DNA of 64,000 nucleotides from SZUA-35 sp964351995 (GCA_964351995.1 CAYGQE010000001.1:62001-126000), one strand, 5' to 3'; shown: positions 26,766 through 36,073, counted from the stretch's first letter. Program-made: numbers and translations. Notes: generated by a model from the sequence alone, not told the origin.

Positions 26766-27959
26766 CTACTCCTCACCCCCTGCCCCCACTTCTGCTTCAT
26801 CAGGTATCACCGTCGCTGTGCGTGTGTCTGTCGATCCAATCTCTGCCAGCCCGGTTGCCACCGAACCCGAAGATTGAATGAATCCGCTGCCGCCCGGCCC
26901 CCGTGCTTCGTATCTGAGTGTCTGATCGGGCACCGTACCGGCTGGGAGCTCTGACGCACTGGTGATGATGGTCTGGCCCGGAGGCAGTGTCGCCAACAAG
27001 ATCCGGGCTCGGTCCGGGTCGAGCTCGCTCAGCACATCGTCGAGCAGGAGCAATGGTGACTCTCCCAACTGGTCGGCCACCAGGCGGTGACCTGCCATCC
27101 TCAGGGCAAGAGCCAGCGTTCGCTGCTCGCCTTGTGAGGCTTCAACCCGGCTGTCGAAGCCGTTCACTCGGAACGACACGTCATCTCGGTGCGGGCCGAC
27201 CGAGGTCATACCTCGCCGAACATCGTGGTCGCGTGCATCCGCGACACCCTCTGCCAGCGAGTCGTGCGACCATGAACGGTCATAGAACGCCGTGACATCA
27301 CTGGCTTCGCTGGCAAGCTCGTCATAGGCCGACGCCACTCCAGGCATGAGTTGACCCAACGTGTTCTCCCGCCGAACTGTGAGATGCTCACCGGCTGCCG
27401 CCAGCTTCATGTCCCAGACGTCGAGTGTCCCCTCCGCCGCTTCATCGAGTCGGCCGTTGCTCTGTCGGAGCAGCGAGTTTCGCTGCTTGAGGATCTTGTC
27501 GATGTCGCGCAAGACGCCGTCAGCACTGGGATCGAGAGCCACGATGACGTCGTCGAGAAAGGCCCGACGCAACGCCGGCCCTTCCTTCACCAGAGCGAGG
27601 TCGTCGGGTGCGAACACGGTGACGCGCAACGCACCCAACAAATCCCGGCTGCGTTGCAACCGCTGTTTGTTGACTTGCGCCCGACTTCTACCTTTGGCCA
27701 GCTCGAGATCAATCGAAACCTCTCGACCGTCTCGCTCCCCAATCGCACGGATCACTGCACTCGCAGCCCCTCGCTTCACCATGCTTTCGGTCGGTGCTCC
27801 ACGAAACGACTTGAGTGTGGCCAGAAGGCTGAGCGCCTCGACCACATTGGTCTTTCCAACGCCGTTGGGACCAATGATCGCCGTAAGACCATCCGACAAG
27901 CGGAGGTCCAGCCGTTCGTAGCTTCGAAAGTCGATGAGTTCAAGTTGTCTGATCAGCAC
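26766..27959 (-). CDS. recF: DNA replication and repair protein RecF
   Basis: 397 residues, SMC-like ATPase loading RecA at gaps. Walker A GPNGVGKTNVVEAL (about residues 30-43), signature in SQGEQRTLALALRMA and Walker B LLLDDVLSELDPDR. The C-terminal 60 residues (from GTVPDQTLRYE) extend past the usual end and are Gly/Ala-rich. Lies between dnaN and dciA in the standard order. Confidence 0.96.
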   Translation of the reverse strand: MLIRQLELIDFRSYERLDLRLSDGLTAIIGPNGVGKTNVVEALSLLATLKSFRGAPTESMVKRGAASAVIRAIGERDGREVSIDLELAKGRSRAQVNKQRLQRSRDLLGALRVTVFAPDDLALVKEGPALRRAFLDDVIVALDPSADGVLRDIDKILKQRNSLLRQSNGRLDEAAEGTLDVWDMKLAAAGEHLTVRRENTLGQLMPGVASAYDELASEASDVTAFYDRSWSHDSLAEGVADARDHDVRRGMTSVGPHRDDVSFRVNGFDSRVEASQGEQRTLALALRMAGHRLVADQLGESPLLLLDDVLSELDPDRARILLATLPPGQTIITSASELPAGTVPDQTLRYEARGPGGSGFIQSSGSVATGLAEIGSTDTRTATVIPDEAEVGAGGEE

Positions 27960-27993
27960 GCTGAGTCACCTGAGCGTCAGCGTTTGCCTGGCC

Positions 27994-29094
27994 TCAAGAG
28001 ACCCGGACAGGCATCAACAAGTACAGGAAATCCTCGTTGCCATCGATCCGAACCAACGCTGGCTTCAGCTCGTCGATCGTGGACAAGGTGATGCGCTCAG
28101 CAGCGGCAACCTCGACACCCTCGATCAAATACTGGGCATTGAAAGCTACCGTCAGCGGCGTTCCGACGTAGTCGCCCTCGATCTGCTCTCGGGCCGTACC
28201 CACGTCTTGTGTGACTGCAACGAGTTCGAGACCAGCATCAGACAGTTCGAGGCGCACGGGGGTTGCTTCGCGAGCCAGCAGCTTCACACGGCGCAACGCA
28301 TCCAGCAGGTTGTCTCGCTCGAGCGTCAGGACGTTCGGGTGTGAATCAGGAATGAGGCCTCGGTAGTTCGGGAACTCGCCTTCGATCAACCGGGTGATCA
28401 GTGTGACCGGACCAACTTCGAACGAGGCTTCACGCTCGCCGAGTCGCAGCTGCACTTGATCACCATGACCAAGAATGCGGTTCAACTCGTTCAGTGCCTT
28501 GGATGGAATCAGAACGGTCTGTCCTTCTGCCAACACCGATGCTCCAGGGACGTCGCGCATGGCCAGTCGATACGAGTCGGTGGCCACCAGTCGCAGTCCG
28601 TCTGCTTCGGCGGCAAGCAACACACCGGTCAGAATCGGACGTGAATCATCAGAACTGGCCGCACGAACCACTTGGTTGAGTGCGTCGGCCAGTACTGCTG
28701 AGTCCAACGACACCGGCTCGGTACCGAGCATCGAGATTTGAGGAAAGTCATCTCCTGCGATCAAGCGGATCGCAAAGTCGGACCGGCCTGCAGCAATTCG
28801 TAGCTCGTCGTTCTCCGCACTGACCGACACGGCGCCCGGCTCGAGGGCCCGCACGATGTCTGACGCCAAACGAGCGGGAATGACCGCAACGCCGTCACTC
28901 TCGCCTGACACGGTCACCGAGACCGTGATGGTCAGATCGAGGTCGCTACCTGTCAAACGGAGCTTGTCGCCTTCGAGGTCGGCTCGCACACCGGAGAGAC
29001 CCGGTAGGCCACCTCGGCCGCTGACCGCTCGACCTGCGATGCCCAAGGCATCAACCAATACATCTCGCTCACAACGGAACTTCACCGTTGGCAC
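27994..29094 (-). CDS. dnaN: DNA polymerase III beta clamp
   Basis: 366 residues, three-domain sliding clamp. Recognisable segments include MKFRCERDVLVDAL-type N-terminus (MPTVKFRCERDVLVDALGIA), IRLIAGDDFPQ, ATDSYRLAMRDV and the C-terminal YLLMPVRVS that closes the peptide-binding pocket. First gene left of the putative origin; 34 bp before recF. Confidence 0.97.
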   Translation of the reverse strand: MPTVKFRCERDVLVDALGIAGRAVSGRGGLPGLSGVRADLEGDKLRLTGSDLDLTITVSVTVSGESDGVAVIPARLASDIVRALEPGAVSVSAENDELRIAAGRSDFAIRLIAGDDFPQISMLGTEPVSLDSAVLADALNQVVRAASSDDSRPILTGVLLAAEADGLRLVATDSYRLAMRDVPGASVLAEGQTVLIPSKALNELNRILGHGDQVQLRLGEREASFEVGPVTLITRLIEGEFPNYRGLIPDSHPNVLTLERDNLLDALRRVKLLAREATPVRLELSDAGLELVAVTQDVGTAREQIEGDYVGTPLTVAFNAQYLIEGVEVAAAERITLSTIDELKPALVRIDGNEDFLYLLMPVRVS

Positions 29095-29502
29095 TCCCTG
29101 TTCGTCTTGGTGTTGTCGTAGGGCCGGCGTAGCGGCCTAGAGGTTCGTGTCGTGGACATTCGGTTTGGGTTGCTTTGAACGACCCGTCCACATCTGGTGT
29201 GGTTAATACTGTCTTGCTTGGCTGGAATCAGTAGTGGCAGTAGTAGGGCCTGTGGATTGTGGACAGCATGCTGTTTGGCCTGGTCAGGTTGCATGAAGTT
29301 GTCCACCCGTTGTCCTACCGTTTCCACACAGCAGCGGTGCTCGTCGGTCGAGGCTGGGGATAGACGAGTGGCCGTCCACCAGCCATCCCCCGTTGATCCA
29401 CAGCTTTGTCCAGAGCAGTCCTGGCCAGCACGATCTTGCTGCAAAGAGGCCAAGACAGCATGATGCCGCGTTTGTGGAGCGCTCGGCGGGATGGCGGAGA
29501 GG
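29095..29502. other. Putative chromosomal replication origin (oriC)
   Basis: 408-bp non-coding gap between dnaA and dnaN, the usual actinobacterial oriC site. DnaA-box-like 9-mers near the actinobacterial TTGTCCACA consensus: TTAACCACA (29198-29206, minus), CTGTCCACA (29258-29266, minus), TTGTCCACC (29299-29307), TGATCCACA (29394-29402), TTGTCCAGA (29406-29414), each with one mismatch to TTGTCCACA or TTATCCACA. Genes to the left run leftward and genes from rpmH rightward, as expected around an origin. No clear AT-rich unwinding element was seen. The dnaA-rpmH gap is the alternative site. Confidence 0.65.
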
Positions 29503-30921
29503 TCAGGCATTCTTGGCCCGATTGCGCACGATCTTCTCTAAGGCCGTCACGTCGTCATAGATCTGCGAACGTTCGGCCATGAGGGCCGAGATCTTGTCGC
29601 AGGCGTGCATCACGGTGGTGTGGTCACGTCCGCCGAACTCTCTGGCGATCGCCGGATAGCTGAGTTCGGTGAGTTCACGACTGACGAACATAGCCATCTG
29701 ACGAGCGAGCACCAGGGGACGGCGACGGGACTTGCCCTGGAGTTCGTCGAGGGTGAAATCGAACTTCTCCGACGTGACATCGAGAATCATGGTGACCGTG
29801 ATGGGACGCGGCTGCCGATCGTCGATGAAGTCCCGCAGCGTACGCTCGGCGAGTTCGCGAGTCATCGGGTGCTGGTTGAGGTTGGCGAAGGCCGTGACCT
29901 TGTTCAGCGCACCCTCGAGTTCTCGGATGTTCGTCGTGATGTTGTCGGCAATGAACTCGCTGACCTCGTTCGGCAAGAAATAGCCGTCTCGTTCGGCCTT
30001 CTTTCGGAGAATAGCCATCCGAGTCTCGATGTCTGGGGGCTGGATGTCAGTCAACAGCCCCATCACGAATCGACTACGAAGGCGCTCTTCGAGTGTCGGA
30101 ATCGCATCAGGCGGTCGATCCGAGCACAGCACGATCTGGCGGTCGGCCCCGTACAACTCGTTGAAGGTGTGGAAGAACTCTTCTTGGAGCCCGTCCTTGC
30201 CGGCGATGAATTGGATGTCATCGACGAGTAGCACGTCAACGTTGCGGTAGTGGCGCTTGAAGTCTGCGCCCTGGCTGTTCTTGATCGAGTCGACGAATTC
30301 GTTCAGAAAGGATTCAGTCGAGACGTAGCGCACCGTCAGGCGGGGGTAGACGCTATTGACGTAGGCCTCGATGGCCCGGAGCAGGTGGGTCTTGCCAAGT
30401 CCTGCATCACCGTAGATGAACAGTGGGTTGTAGCTGCCGCCCGGCCGTTCGGCGACCGAGAGCGCAGCGGCGTGAGCAAATCGATTGGACGCCCCGATGA
30501 CGAAGCTTTCGAAGTCGTAGCGCCGAACTGGGTCATAGGTGGGACGAGCGGTTGGCTCCGGAGACTGCGGGAAGACAACGTCAAGCGGACCGTTCGATGC
30601 GCTGGCGCCCGGTGTCGCAACGTCTTGGGGAACCGGTGCCGGAGCAGGAGTGACGTCGTCCAGATCGAACAGGGTGGGGGTTGATTGCTCGAAGTCGATG
30701 GAAAGGGAGTGTCCTGCAGCTTCGGAGACCGCCTCTTCGAGCAGACTGCGATAACGCCCGTCGAGCTTTTCTCGAACGATTGCGTTTGGGACTCGAAGGG
30801 TGAGGACCCTTTCATTCAGCCCGCCAGCTTCGACGTTGGAAAACGTGCTCTGCCACGTTCCGGTGTTGATCTCACGGCGCACAGCAGCCGATGCGAGATC
30901 CCAGAGTTCGACGGCATTCAT
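29503..30921 (-). CDS. dnaA: Chromosomal replication initiator DnaA
   Basis: 472 residues from MNAVELWDLASAAVRREINT. Domain I at the N-terminus, a Pro/Ala-rich linker (about 85-140), AAA+ domain with Walker A GDAGLGKTHLL, Walker B LLVDDIQFIAGK and sensor regions, and the C-terminal DNA-binding domain with the signature GGRDHTTVMHACDKI. The open frame reaches 31017 but the family start is at 30921. Expressed toward dnaN across the putative origin. Confidence 0.97.
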   Translation of the reverse strand: MNAVELWDLASAAVRREINTGTWQSTFSNVEAGGLNERVLTLRVPNAIVREKLDGRYRSLLEEAVSEAAGHSLSIDFEQSTPTLFDLDDVTPAPAPVPQDVATPGASASNGPLDVVFPQSPEPTARPTYDPVRRYDFESFVIGASNRFAHAAALSVAERPGGSYNPLFIYGDAGLGKTHLLRAIEAYVNSVYPRLTVRYVSTESFLNEFVDSIKNSQGADFKRHYRNVDVLLVDDIQFIAGKDGLQEEFFHTFNELYGADRQIVLCSDRPPDAIPTLEERLRSRFVMGLLTDIQPPDIETRMAILRKKAERDGYFLPNEVSEFIADNITTNIRELEGALNKVTAFANLNQHPMTRELAERTLRDFIDDRQPRPITVTMILDVTSEKFDFTLDELQGKSRRRPLVLARQMAMFVSRELTELSYPAIAREFGGRDHTTVMHACDKISALMAERSQIYDDVTALEKIVRNRAKNA

Positions 30922-31059
30922 CACTTCATCGACCGGACGAAAGCAGTCATGGAGCGGTTCGAGTTGATGGATGTCATGCGTGCGATCTCGCCCGAGCCCT
31001 TCAATTCGATCCCCCACTCGGTTGGTGACAACCGACCTCTTTCCCCAGTTCCCACAGAT

Positions 31060-31108
31060 TTGTCCACAGTTGTGTCGGAGTGTCCGTTGGTGTCGGAGTG
31101 TCCCTTGG
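31060..31108. promoter_or_regulatory. DnaA box and 18-bp tandem repeat upstream of dnaA
   Basis: An exact TTGTCCACA DnaA box at 31060-31068, followed by two tandem copies of TGTCGGAGTGTCCGTTGG (31073-31090, 31091-31108; one mismatch). About 140 bp upstream of dnaA, so autoregulation by DnaA is plausible. A further TTTTCCACA-type box is on the minus strand at 31188-31196. The whole 531-bp dnaA-rpmH gap holds no gene. Confidence 0.5.
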
Positions 31109-31273
31109 TTTCAATGCCTTCGGTAGGTCGTTCCACCTACTCGGAGGGGCGACGCTACACGCCGACCTCGGGCCTTACCACTCCACTTGTGGAAAAGGTT
31201 GGACCCTCTCGAAAACGCCCGTAGTGTTTCCCGAGCTGGGCCGTTCTGGTGGAATAGTGGTGTCCATACACCG

Positions 31274-31301
31274 CTGACGTGCGAGTTCGGACCATTATGA
31301 T
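31274..31301 (+). promoter_or_regulatory. Candidate rpmH operon promoter
   Basis: CTGACG, 16-bp spacer, TATGAT: a fair match to the housekeeping -35/-10 pattern, about 150 bp before rpmH and pointing at it. Position is plausible but not tested. Confidence 0.35.
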
Positions 31302-31452
31302 GCCTGATCGCCGTCTCGGTTCTTGGTTTCGACTCTTCGAAGCGACGAACCGAAGCACTGGGTCGTTCCCGTGTCAGTCCCGTCCGCCGTGCACCCTGTT
31401 CGCCGGCGCAATTCTCTCAGCAGCCACTCGCTGCGAGTTCCAGGAGATCTTC

Positions 31453-31587
31453 ATGAAGCGCACCTTCCAGCCCAATACCCGCAAGCGAGCAATGAAGCAT
31501 GGCTTCCGTGCTCGCAAAGCAACTCGGGGAGGCCGCGCCGTTCTGCGTACTCGCCGCCTCAGGGGCCGTCACAAGCTGAGTGCGTGA
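31453..31587 (+). CDS. rpmH: 50S ribosomal protein L34
   Basis: 44 residues: MKRTFQPNTRKRAMKHGFRA, then RKATRGGRAVLRTRRLRGRH and a short tail. Canonical L34 with CAGGAGAT as ribosome binding site. First gene of the rightward origin operon; its stop overlaps the GTG start of rnpA. Confidence 0.98.
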   Translation: MKRTFQPNTRKRAMKHGFRARKATRGGRAVLRTRRLRGRHKLSA

Positions 31588-31925
31588 CCGCTTCGGTCAC
31601 ACGGCGTTCCACGTTTGCCGCGTTGGCCCGTGGTGACCGAGCCCGTCATGGAGCGGTACGAGTTCGCTTCATCGGCCTCGACCATCCGGACATGCAGCCC
31701 GGCACTCGAGTCGCGCTCTCGTTTGCGTTTCCGCGATCCTTTGGCAACGCCGTCGAGAGAAATCGGGCCAAGCGTCGGCTACGGCATGCTTTTCTCGACG
31801 CTGATGGCGCATCGTGTGATGGCACGTTCCTGATGACGGCGAGCCGATCCGTTCTTGACCTGCAGTACGACCACTTGGTCGCCGACGTGCGTCGGTGTCT
31901 TGAACCGACCCGTGGAACCTCATGA
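31584..31925 (+). CDS. rnpA: Ribonuclease P protein component
   Basis: 113 residues from GTG 31584, which overlaps the rpmH stop by 4 bp. Contains the family RNR motif in GNAVERNRAKRRLRHAF and the basic helix around it. Protein cofactor for RNase P in tRNA 5' processing. The open frame continues upstream through rpmH in another frame; that part is not real. Stop overlaps the yidD start. Confidence 0.95.
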   Translation: MTASVTRRSTFAALARGDRARHGAVRVRFIGLDHPDMQPGTRVALSFAFPRSFGNAVERNRAKRRLRHAFLDADGASCDGTFLMTASRSVLDLQYDHLVADVRRCLEPTRGTS

Positions 31926-32134
31926 AGACGGTCTTGCTGAAAGTGATTGGTCTGTATCGAGCCACAGCTCCTGCCAGAGCGCCCCGCTGCCGATACATTC
32001 CCACCTGTTCTCAATACGCTGAAGAAGCCATCACCACGTTCGGAGCCGCTCGTGGCTCGTGGTTGTTCGTCCGTCGCATCGGTCGTTGTCACCCGTTCGG
32101 GTCCTTCGGCTTTGATCCCGTACCGGAGAAGTAG
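31922..32134 (+). CDS. yidD: Membrane protein insertion efficiency factor YidD
   Basis: 70 residues with the conserved CRYIPTCSQYAEEAI and the second cysteine motif RIGRCHPFG. Small membrane-associated helper of YidC. Overlaps rnpA by 4 bp (ATGA) and ends 3 bp before yidC. Confidence 0.95.
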   Translation: MKTVLLKVIGLYRATAPARAPRCRYIPTCSQYAEEAITTFGAARGSWLFVRRIGRCHPFGSFGFDPVPEK

Positions 32135-32137
32135 CTC

Positions 32138-33298
32138 ATGTTCGACCCCTTCCTCAGAGCCGTTGCTCAAGCCCTTGCCGCTCTCTACGAGCTTCCGGTT
32201 GTTGGTGGTAGCTACGGCGAGGCCATCATCCTGCTGACCCTGTGCGTCATGGTCCTGTTGATGCCGCTCACGTTGAAGGCAACTCGCAGCACGATCAAGA
32301 TGACACAAATGCAGCCCGAACTGAAGCGGCTGCAGAAGAAGCACAAGGACGATCGCGAAACGCTGAACGCCGAGATGATGAAGCTCTACCAAGAGCAGGG
32401 CATCAACCCGGTTGGTGGCTGCTTGCCAATGTTGGCTCAGCTCCCCGTCTTCTTGGTTTTGTTTCAGGTGTTGCGAGGTCTCAGCCGGCGAATTTCTGAT
32501 CAACCGTTCTTTGCAGCCGCCAACCTCGTGCGCGACGCCAACGGCCTTGCGGTCAGTGCCGGCAACGAAATCAGCCCCCGCTTCATCAGTGAAGACACCG
32601 AGATGTATCAGAACCTGGCCGGATCGACCGAGATGAACTTCGGTCCCTTTGACCTGGCCGCCGAAGCCCGGGACGTTCTCTCCGACAGCATCATCTCCGG
32701 TATTCCCTACGTCTTGTTAATCGTCGTGGTGGTTGGCACCAGCTACTACCAACAGCGTCAGATTTCCTCTCGACGGGGCAATGACGCCTCCCCCATCAAT
32801 CCGCAACAGCAAATGCTGCTTCGCTTCTTGCCTCTGCTGTCCGGGTTCTGGTCCTTCCTCTTTCCTGCAGGATTGGTGCTCTACTGGGCCACCTCGAACA
32901 CCTTCCGGATTGGTCAGCAGGCCTACATCACCCGCCAGATCTACGGCAAGGAAGCCGACACGGGGAAGAACGAGGTCGTCATCAAGAAAGGCGATGACGA
33001 TGATGCTTCGGCCAAGAAGTCGAAGAACAAGAACGGTTCGGGCAGCTCGGACAAGAGCGCGTCCAAAAAGTCGGCAGAGCCGAAAAAGTCTGTCGATGCC
33101 AAGAAGAGCAAGAGCGAAGCGTCGAGCGGCGATGACTCATCGTCGAATGGTTCGACCAAGCCCGCCGACCGCAAGGCCGAGTGGGAAAAGCTCCGAGCAA
33201 AGAAGAAGACAGCACAGCGTTCGTCGACCGAGCCATCGAGCCGAGTCACGCCAAAGGGCACGCATTCGCGGCCCGCCAAGCCGAAGCGGAAGAGGTAA
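32138..33298 (+). CDS. yidC: Membrane protein insertase YidC
   Basis: 386 residues. Five-helix YidC/Oxa1 core: IILLTLCVMVLLMPLTLKAT, the cytoplasmic coiled hairpin (MQPELKRLQKKHKDDRE), QGINPVGGCLPMLAQLPVFL, then PYVLLIVVVVGTSYYQQ and LLSGFWSFLFPAGLVLYWAT. About 110 C-terminal residues form a Lys/Ser-rich tail, longer than in most family members, likely for ribosome or RNA contact. In the origin operon between yidD and khpB. Confidence 0.96.
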   Translation: MFDPFLRAVAQALAALYELPVVGGSYGEAIILLTLCVMVLLMPLTLKATRSTIKMTQMQPELKRLQKKHKDDRETLNAEMMKLYQEQGINPVGGCLPMLAQLPVFLVLFQVLRGLSRRISDQPFFAAANLVRDANGLAVSAGNEISPRFISEDTEMYQNLAGSTEMNFGPFDLAAEARDVLSDSIISGIPYVLLIVVVVGTSYYQQRQISSRRGNDASPINPQQQMLLRFLPLLSGFWSFLFPAGLVLYWATSNTFRIGQQAYITRQIYGKEADTGKNEVVIKKGDDDDASAKKSKNKNGSGSSDKSASKKSAEPKKSVDAKKSKSEASSGDDSSSNGSTKPADRKAEWEKLRAKKKTAQRSSTEPSSRVTPKGTHSRPAKPKRKR

Positions 33299-33303
33299 CC
33301 ATC

Positions 33304-34251
33304 GTGGAATGGGTTGAAACCACAGCGAAAAGCATTGAAGAGGCGAAAGATCTCGCCCTGGACAAATTGGGTGTGGACGAAGCCGACGCCGAGTTCGAGG
33401 TGCTCGAGGAGCCTCGTCAGGGCTTGTTCGGTCGCACCAGAGGCGAAGCACGGGTACGGGCTCGGGTCGAGCCCAAAGCGCCGCGGGCCAAAGACGATCG
33501 ACGCGATCGTAAGCGCCGGAAGCCGAAGACCGATGACAAGAAGGCCGCCAAGCCCGTGCCAGTTGCCGCTTCGTCGGAGGCTCCTGACGGGACCTCAGCC
33601 GAGGAGCAGCCGGAGAAGTCGCCCAACAGCCGGGGAAAGCGTTCCGACGCTTCCAGCGGTGAAGGTCGCTCGAGTGGCCACCGCTCGGATAAAAAACGCG
33701 GCGGCAGTCGCGACACCAACCGAGGCGACAAGCCCGAACGAAAAGAGTCTTCGATGGAAGAAGTCCGTACCTGCGTTGATGAGTTCCTCACGGGTCTTGT
33801 TGCCGCTTTCGACATCGACACTCCGGTGGCGATCGACGACAGTGACGAGCAAATCGTGGCAACCATCGAGGGTAAGCACGGGCTGCTCCTCGGCCCAAAG
33901 GCCCGGACCCTCGATGCGATTCAGGAACTCACCCGGGTCACCGCCCAACGCACGGCCCCGTCATCGATTCGTATCAAGGTCGATGTCGGTGGTTACCGTG
34001 AGGCCCGCCGAGTGGCCCTTGCTGGCTTCGCCCACAAGGCAGCCGAGAAGGCCCTTGCCGAAGGTGTTGATGTCGTGCTCGAGCCCATGTCTTCAGCTGA
34101 CCGCAAGGTCGTGCATGACACGCTGAACGACGCTGAGGGCGTGTCAACTCGATCAGCTGGTACAGACCCTCGTCGTTACGTCGTCGTCGTACCCGATGCT
34201 CCCTCCGCCGAGGACGCATCTGACGATGCTGGCTCCGACGAAGAAGAGTGA
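33304..34251 (+). CDS. khpB: RNA-binding protein KhpB (Jag)
   Basis: 315 residues from GTG 33304 (VEWVETTAKSIEEAKDLALD) after GAGG. Jag_N domain with EVLEEPRQGLFGR, a charged disordered linker of about 90 residues, then KH (LLLGPKARTLDAIQELTRV) and R3H-type (YREARRVALAGFAHKAAEKA, DRKVVHDTL) domains. KhpB proteins bind RNA and affect division and envelope growth. The reading frame stays open to 33181 inside yidC, which is coincidental. Confidence 0.93.
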   Translation: MEWVETTAKSIEEAKDLALDKLGVDEADAEFEVLEEPRQGLFGRTRGEARVRARVEPKAPRAKDDRRDRKRRKPKTDDKKAAKPVPVAASSEAPDGTSAEEQPEKSPNSRGKRSDASSGEGRSSGHRSDKKRGGSRDTNRGDKPERKESSMEEVRTCVDEFLTGLVAAFDIDTPVAIDDSDEQIVATIEGKHGLLLGPKARTLDAIQELTRVTAQRTAPSSIRIKVDVGGYREARRVALAGFAHKAAEKALAEGVDVVLEPMSSADRKVVHDTLNDAEGVSTRSAGTDPRRYVVVVPDAPSAEDASDDAGSDEEE

Positions 34252-34302
34252 CCTCTGACATCTGACGAACAGCTGCTTGCCGTTCTCGAACGGGCTCGGA
34301 CC

Positions 34303-34863
34303 GTGGGATTCCTTGGTCCGGGCCCGTTGCGCGTCCACCTCGAGCATGCTCGCAGCTATGGATCCCTGATCCCCTCCGACGCCAAGCGACTGATCGACCT
34401 GGGTTCGGGTGGCGGACTACCCGGCATACCCCTACTGGCGGACGACCTCGACATGAGCGGTGTCCTCCTCGACGCTGCGTCGAAGCGCACCGCCTTTCTC
34501 GTGTGGGCCGCCGTCGAACTCGGCATCAGCCATCGGGTCAGTGTCGTCACCGCTCGAGCCGAAGTGGCAGCTCACGAGCCCGAGCACCGCAGCCAGTACG
34601 ATGTTGTTGTCTGCCGGGGCTTTGGGCCGCCAGCGCACACCATCGAATGCTCCTCGGGGTTTCTTGCCGAAGGCGGGCAGCTTCTGATCAGTGAACCGCC
34701 AGACCGCCGTCAGTGGGACAACGACGTCTTGGCTTCGATCGGCCTCGTCCATGCCGAGACCAGCCATGGAGTGGCAGCCTTTCGTCGTATTGGCCCGGTG
34801 CCCACCGAGATACCCCGCACGATCAGGCGAATGCAGAAGCAACCGCTGGCAGTCGAGGCCTGA
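34303..34863 (+). CDS. rsmG: 16S rRNA 7-methylguanosine methyltransferase RsmG
   Basis: Methylates G527 of 16S rRNA. SAM-binding segment IDLGSGGGLPGIPLL and the following acidic loop fit RsmG/GidB. Start is uncertain. GTG 34303 is the first standard start, but the upstream in-frame residues SDEQLLAVLERARTVGFLGP look family-like and would need CTG at 34255, just after the khpB stop, which is in the same frame. Ends at the edge of the parS region. Confidence 0.9.
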   Translation: MGFLGPGPLRVHLEHARSYGSLIPSDAKRLIDLGSGGGLPGIPLLADDLDMSGVLLDAASKRTAFLVWAAVELGISHRVSVVTARAEVAAHEPEHRSQYDVVVCRGFGPPAHTIECSSGFLAEGGQLLISEPPDRRQWDNDVLASIGLVHAETSHGVAAFRRIGPVPTEIPRTIRRMQKQPLAVEA

Positions 34864-34924
34864 TCTCTCCGCCGACGTAAGGTCTGCTGAGCGCTACGCT
34901 CCCCCAGCTTCGCATGTGCCCTCG

Positions 34925-34940
34925 TGTTTCACGTGAAACA
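34925..34940. promoter_or_regulatory. parS site 1
   Basis: TGTTTCACGTGAAACA, perfect 16-bp ParB-binding palindrome, 61 bp after rsmG and 1.1 kb from the next site. Confidence 0.95.
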
Positions 34941-35739
34941 TCGGAAGGTTCTCTGCTTGGATGACAGCGATCAGCAGGGTCGAGTGGCCAGTGCCGGCCC
35001 TGTAACGCTGGTGTCGACTCCGCCCACTGAGCACCTTCTGCGCCGAGGAATGCATGGGGTGCGATCCGCAGGCCGAGCGACCTGGGCGAGCGCTCCGGAT
35101 GCCGTTGGAGACCCAGACGCCGCGGATCGGTGGACACGCATCGACTCGAGCCCGCTCGAACCACGTGTGATGGTTCGAGTTCAGCGGTGTCCTGCGCTTC
35201 CAGTCGTTGAATTGAGCCTTGCCGTCTCCCCCCGCAGCTGATGCGGCCAACGCCAAGTCTGCTGGTCCGGCCCTGGGGAACGTGCCGGGCGATCCATGGC
35301 GCCGATGCACGGTCACCAGCGCTCGGCGAAGATGCACCTCCGCCCAGCTGCTCTGTCGGATCGACATGTGCAGTGGCGTCCTGAGTCCCGGGACGAAGAG
35401 GGAGTCCTCCACGGGGCAAGCTCGGCGCGGAAGCCGAACCCTCGTTGCGAGGGACGTGGCGGGGGTCGTGCGGTGGACTTGATGGCATCCCCGCATGTGC
35501 CGTCAAACTTGAACCACCGAGGCCCCTTCGTCGCCTGGGGTGAGGTCTGCCCCGCCCTGGTTCGATCGCCGACTGCTCATCCCGAAGGCAGCCCCAACCC
35601 GGTTCCTCCGCTAGATCGGAGCCGCGAGGCCCGATGGTAGATGGCTACTTCCGGCGATGCTGGCGGCTCGGCAGCGCTGGGACGCTCGAGGAGCTACGCC
35701 GAGCAGCTTCACAAAGGCAAGGGGCTGAGCCGCTCTCAG

Positions 35740-35781
35740 ATGCCATTGAGTCGATGCCATTGAGTCGATGCCATTGAGTCG
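35740..35781. repeat. 14-bp tandem repeat, three copies
   Basis: Three exact head-to-tail copies of ATGCCATTGAGTCG. Not in a credible gene. It directly precedes the folded element at 35783. Confidence 0.9.
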
Positions 35782-35782
35782 T

Positions 35783-35998
35783 GCGGTGTCCGGCTGTCAC
35801 CGCCGGTCAGCGTTCAGAGACCAGCGCCACGATTGCGCGACAAGGCGTAAGACAGATGTCTGCCGGGCTGGCACTTGTGATCGACGTAGGGATGTTGTGC
35901 CAGCCCTCTCTCATCGTGAGCCGCACTCCGTCCCCTGCTGGTGTGGTGGCGTGGTTGCGGCGCGAACCAGAACACATCTGTCCGGCGTGAGCTGCCTT
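35783..35998. other. Folded element with nested inverted repeats, possible structured RNA
   Basis: GCGGTG/CACCGC hairpin (35783-35803), then a nested set: GACAGATGT (35851-35859) with ACATCTGTC (35974-35982), enclosing GGGCTGGCAC (35865-35874) with GTGCCAGCCC (35897-35906) and TGGTT/AACCA (35952-35956, 35965-35969). AAGGC (35842-35846) and GCCTT (about 35993-35997) could close the outside. The layout is that of a multi-branch fold. No known RNA family recognised, and strand unknown. Confidence 0.4.
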
Positions 35999-36073
35999 CA
36001 CCTAGCGAGCCAAGTATCGATGTCGGGTGTTCTGTGGTGAGGACTGGGAGTTGAGTCGCTGGTCTCGCCGCGA

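Noticed and set aside
34823..35506. Minus-strand open frame in the parS region (also 36078-37004)
   Set aside because: Reads through parS palindromes and tandem repeats, Arg/Pro/Ser-rich, no family resemblance, competing frames on both strands.
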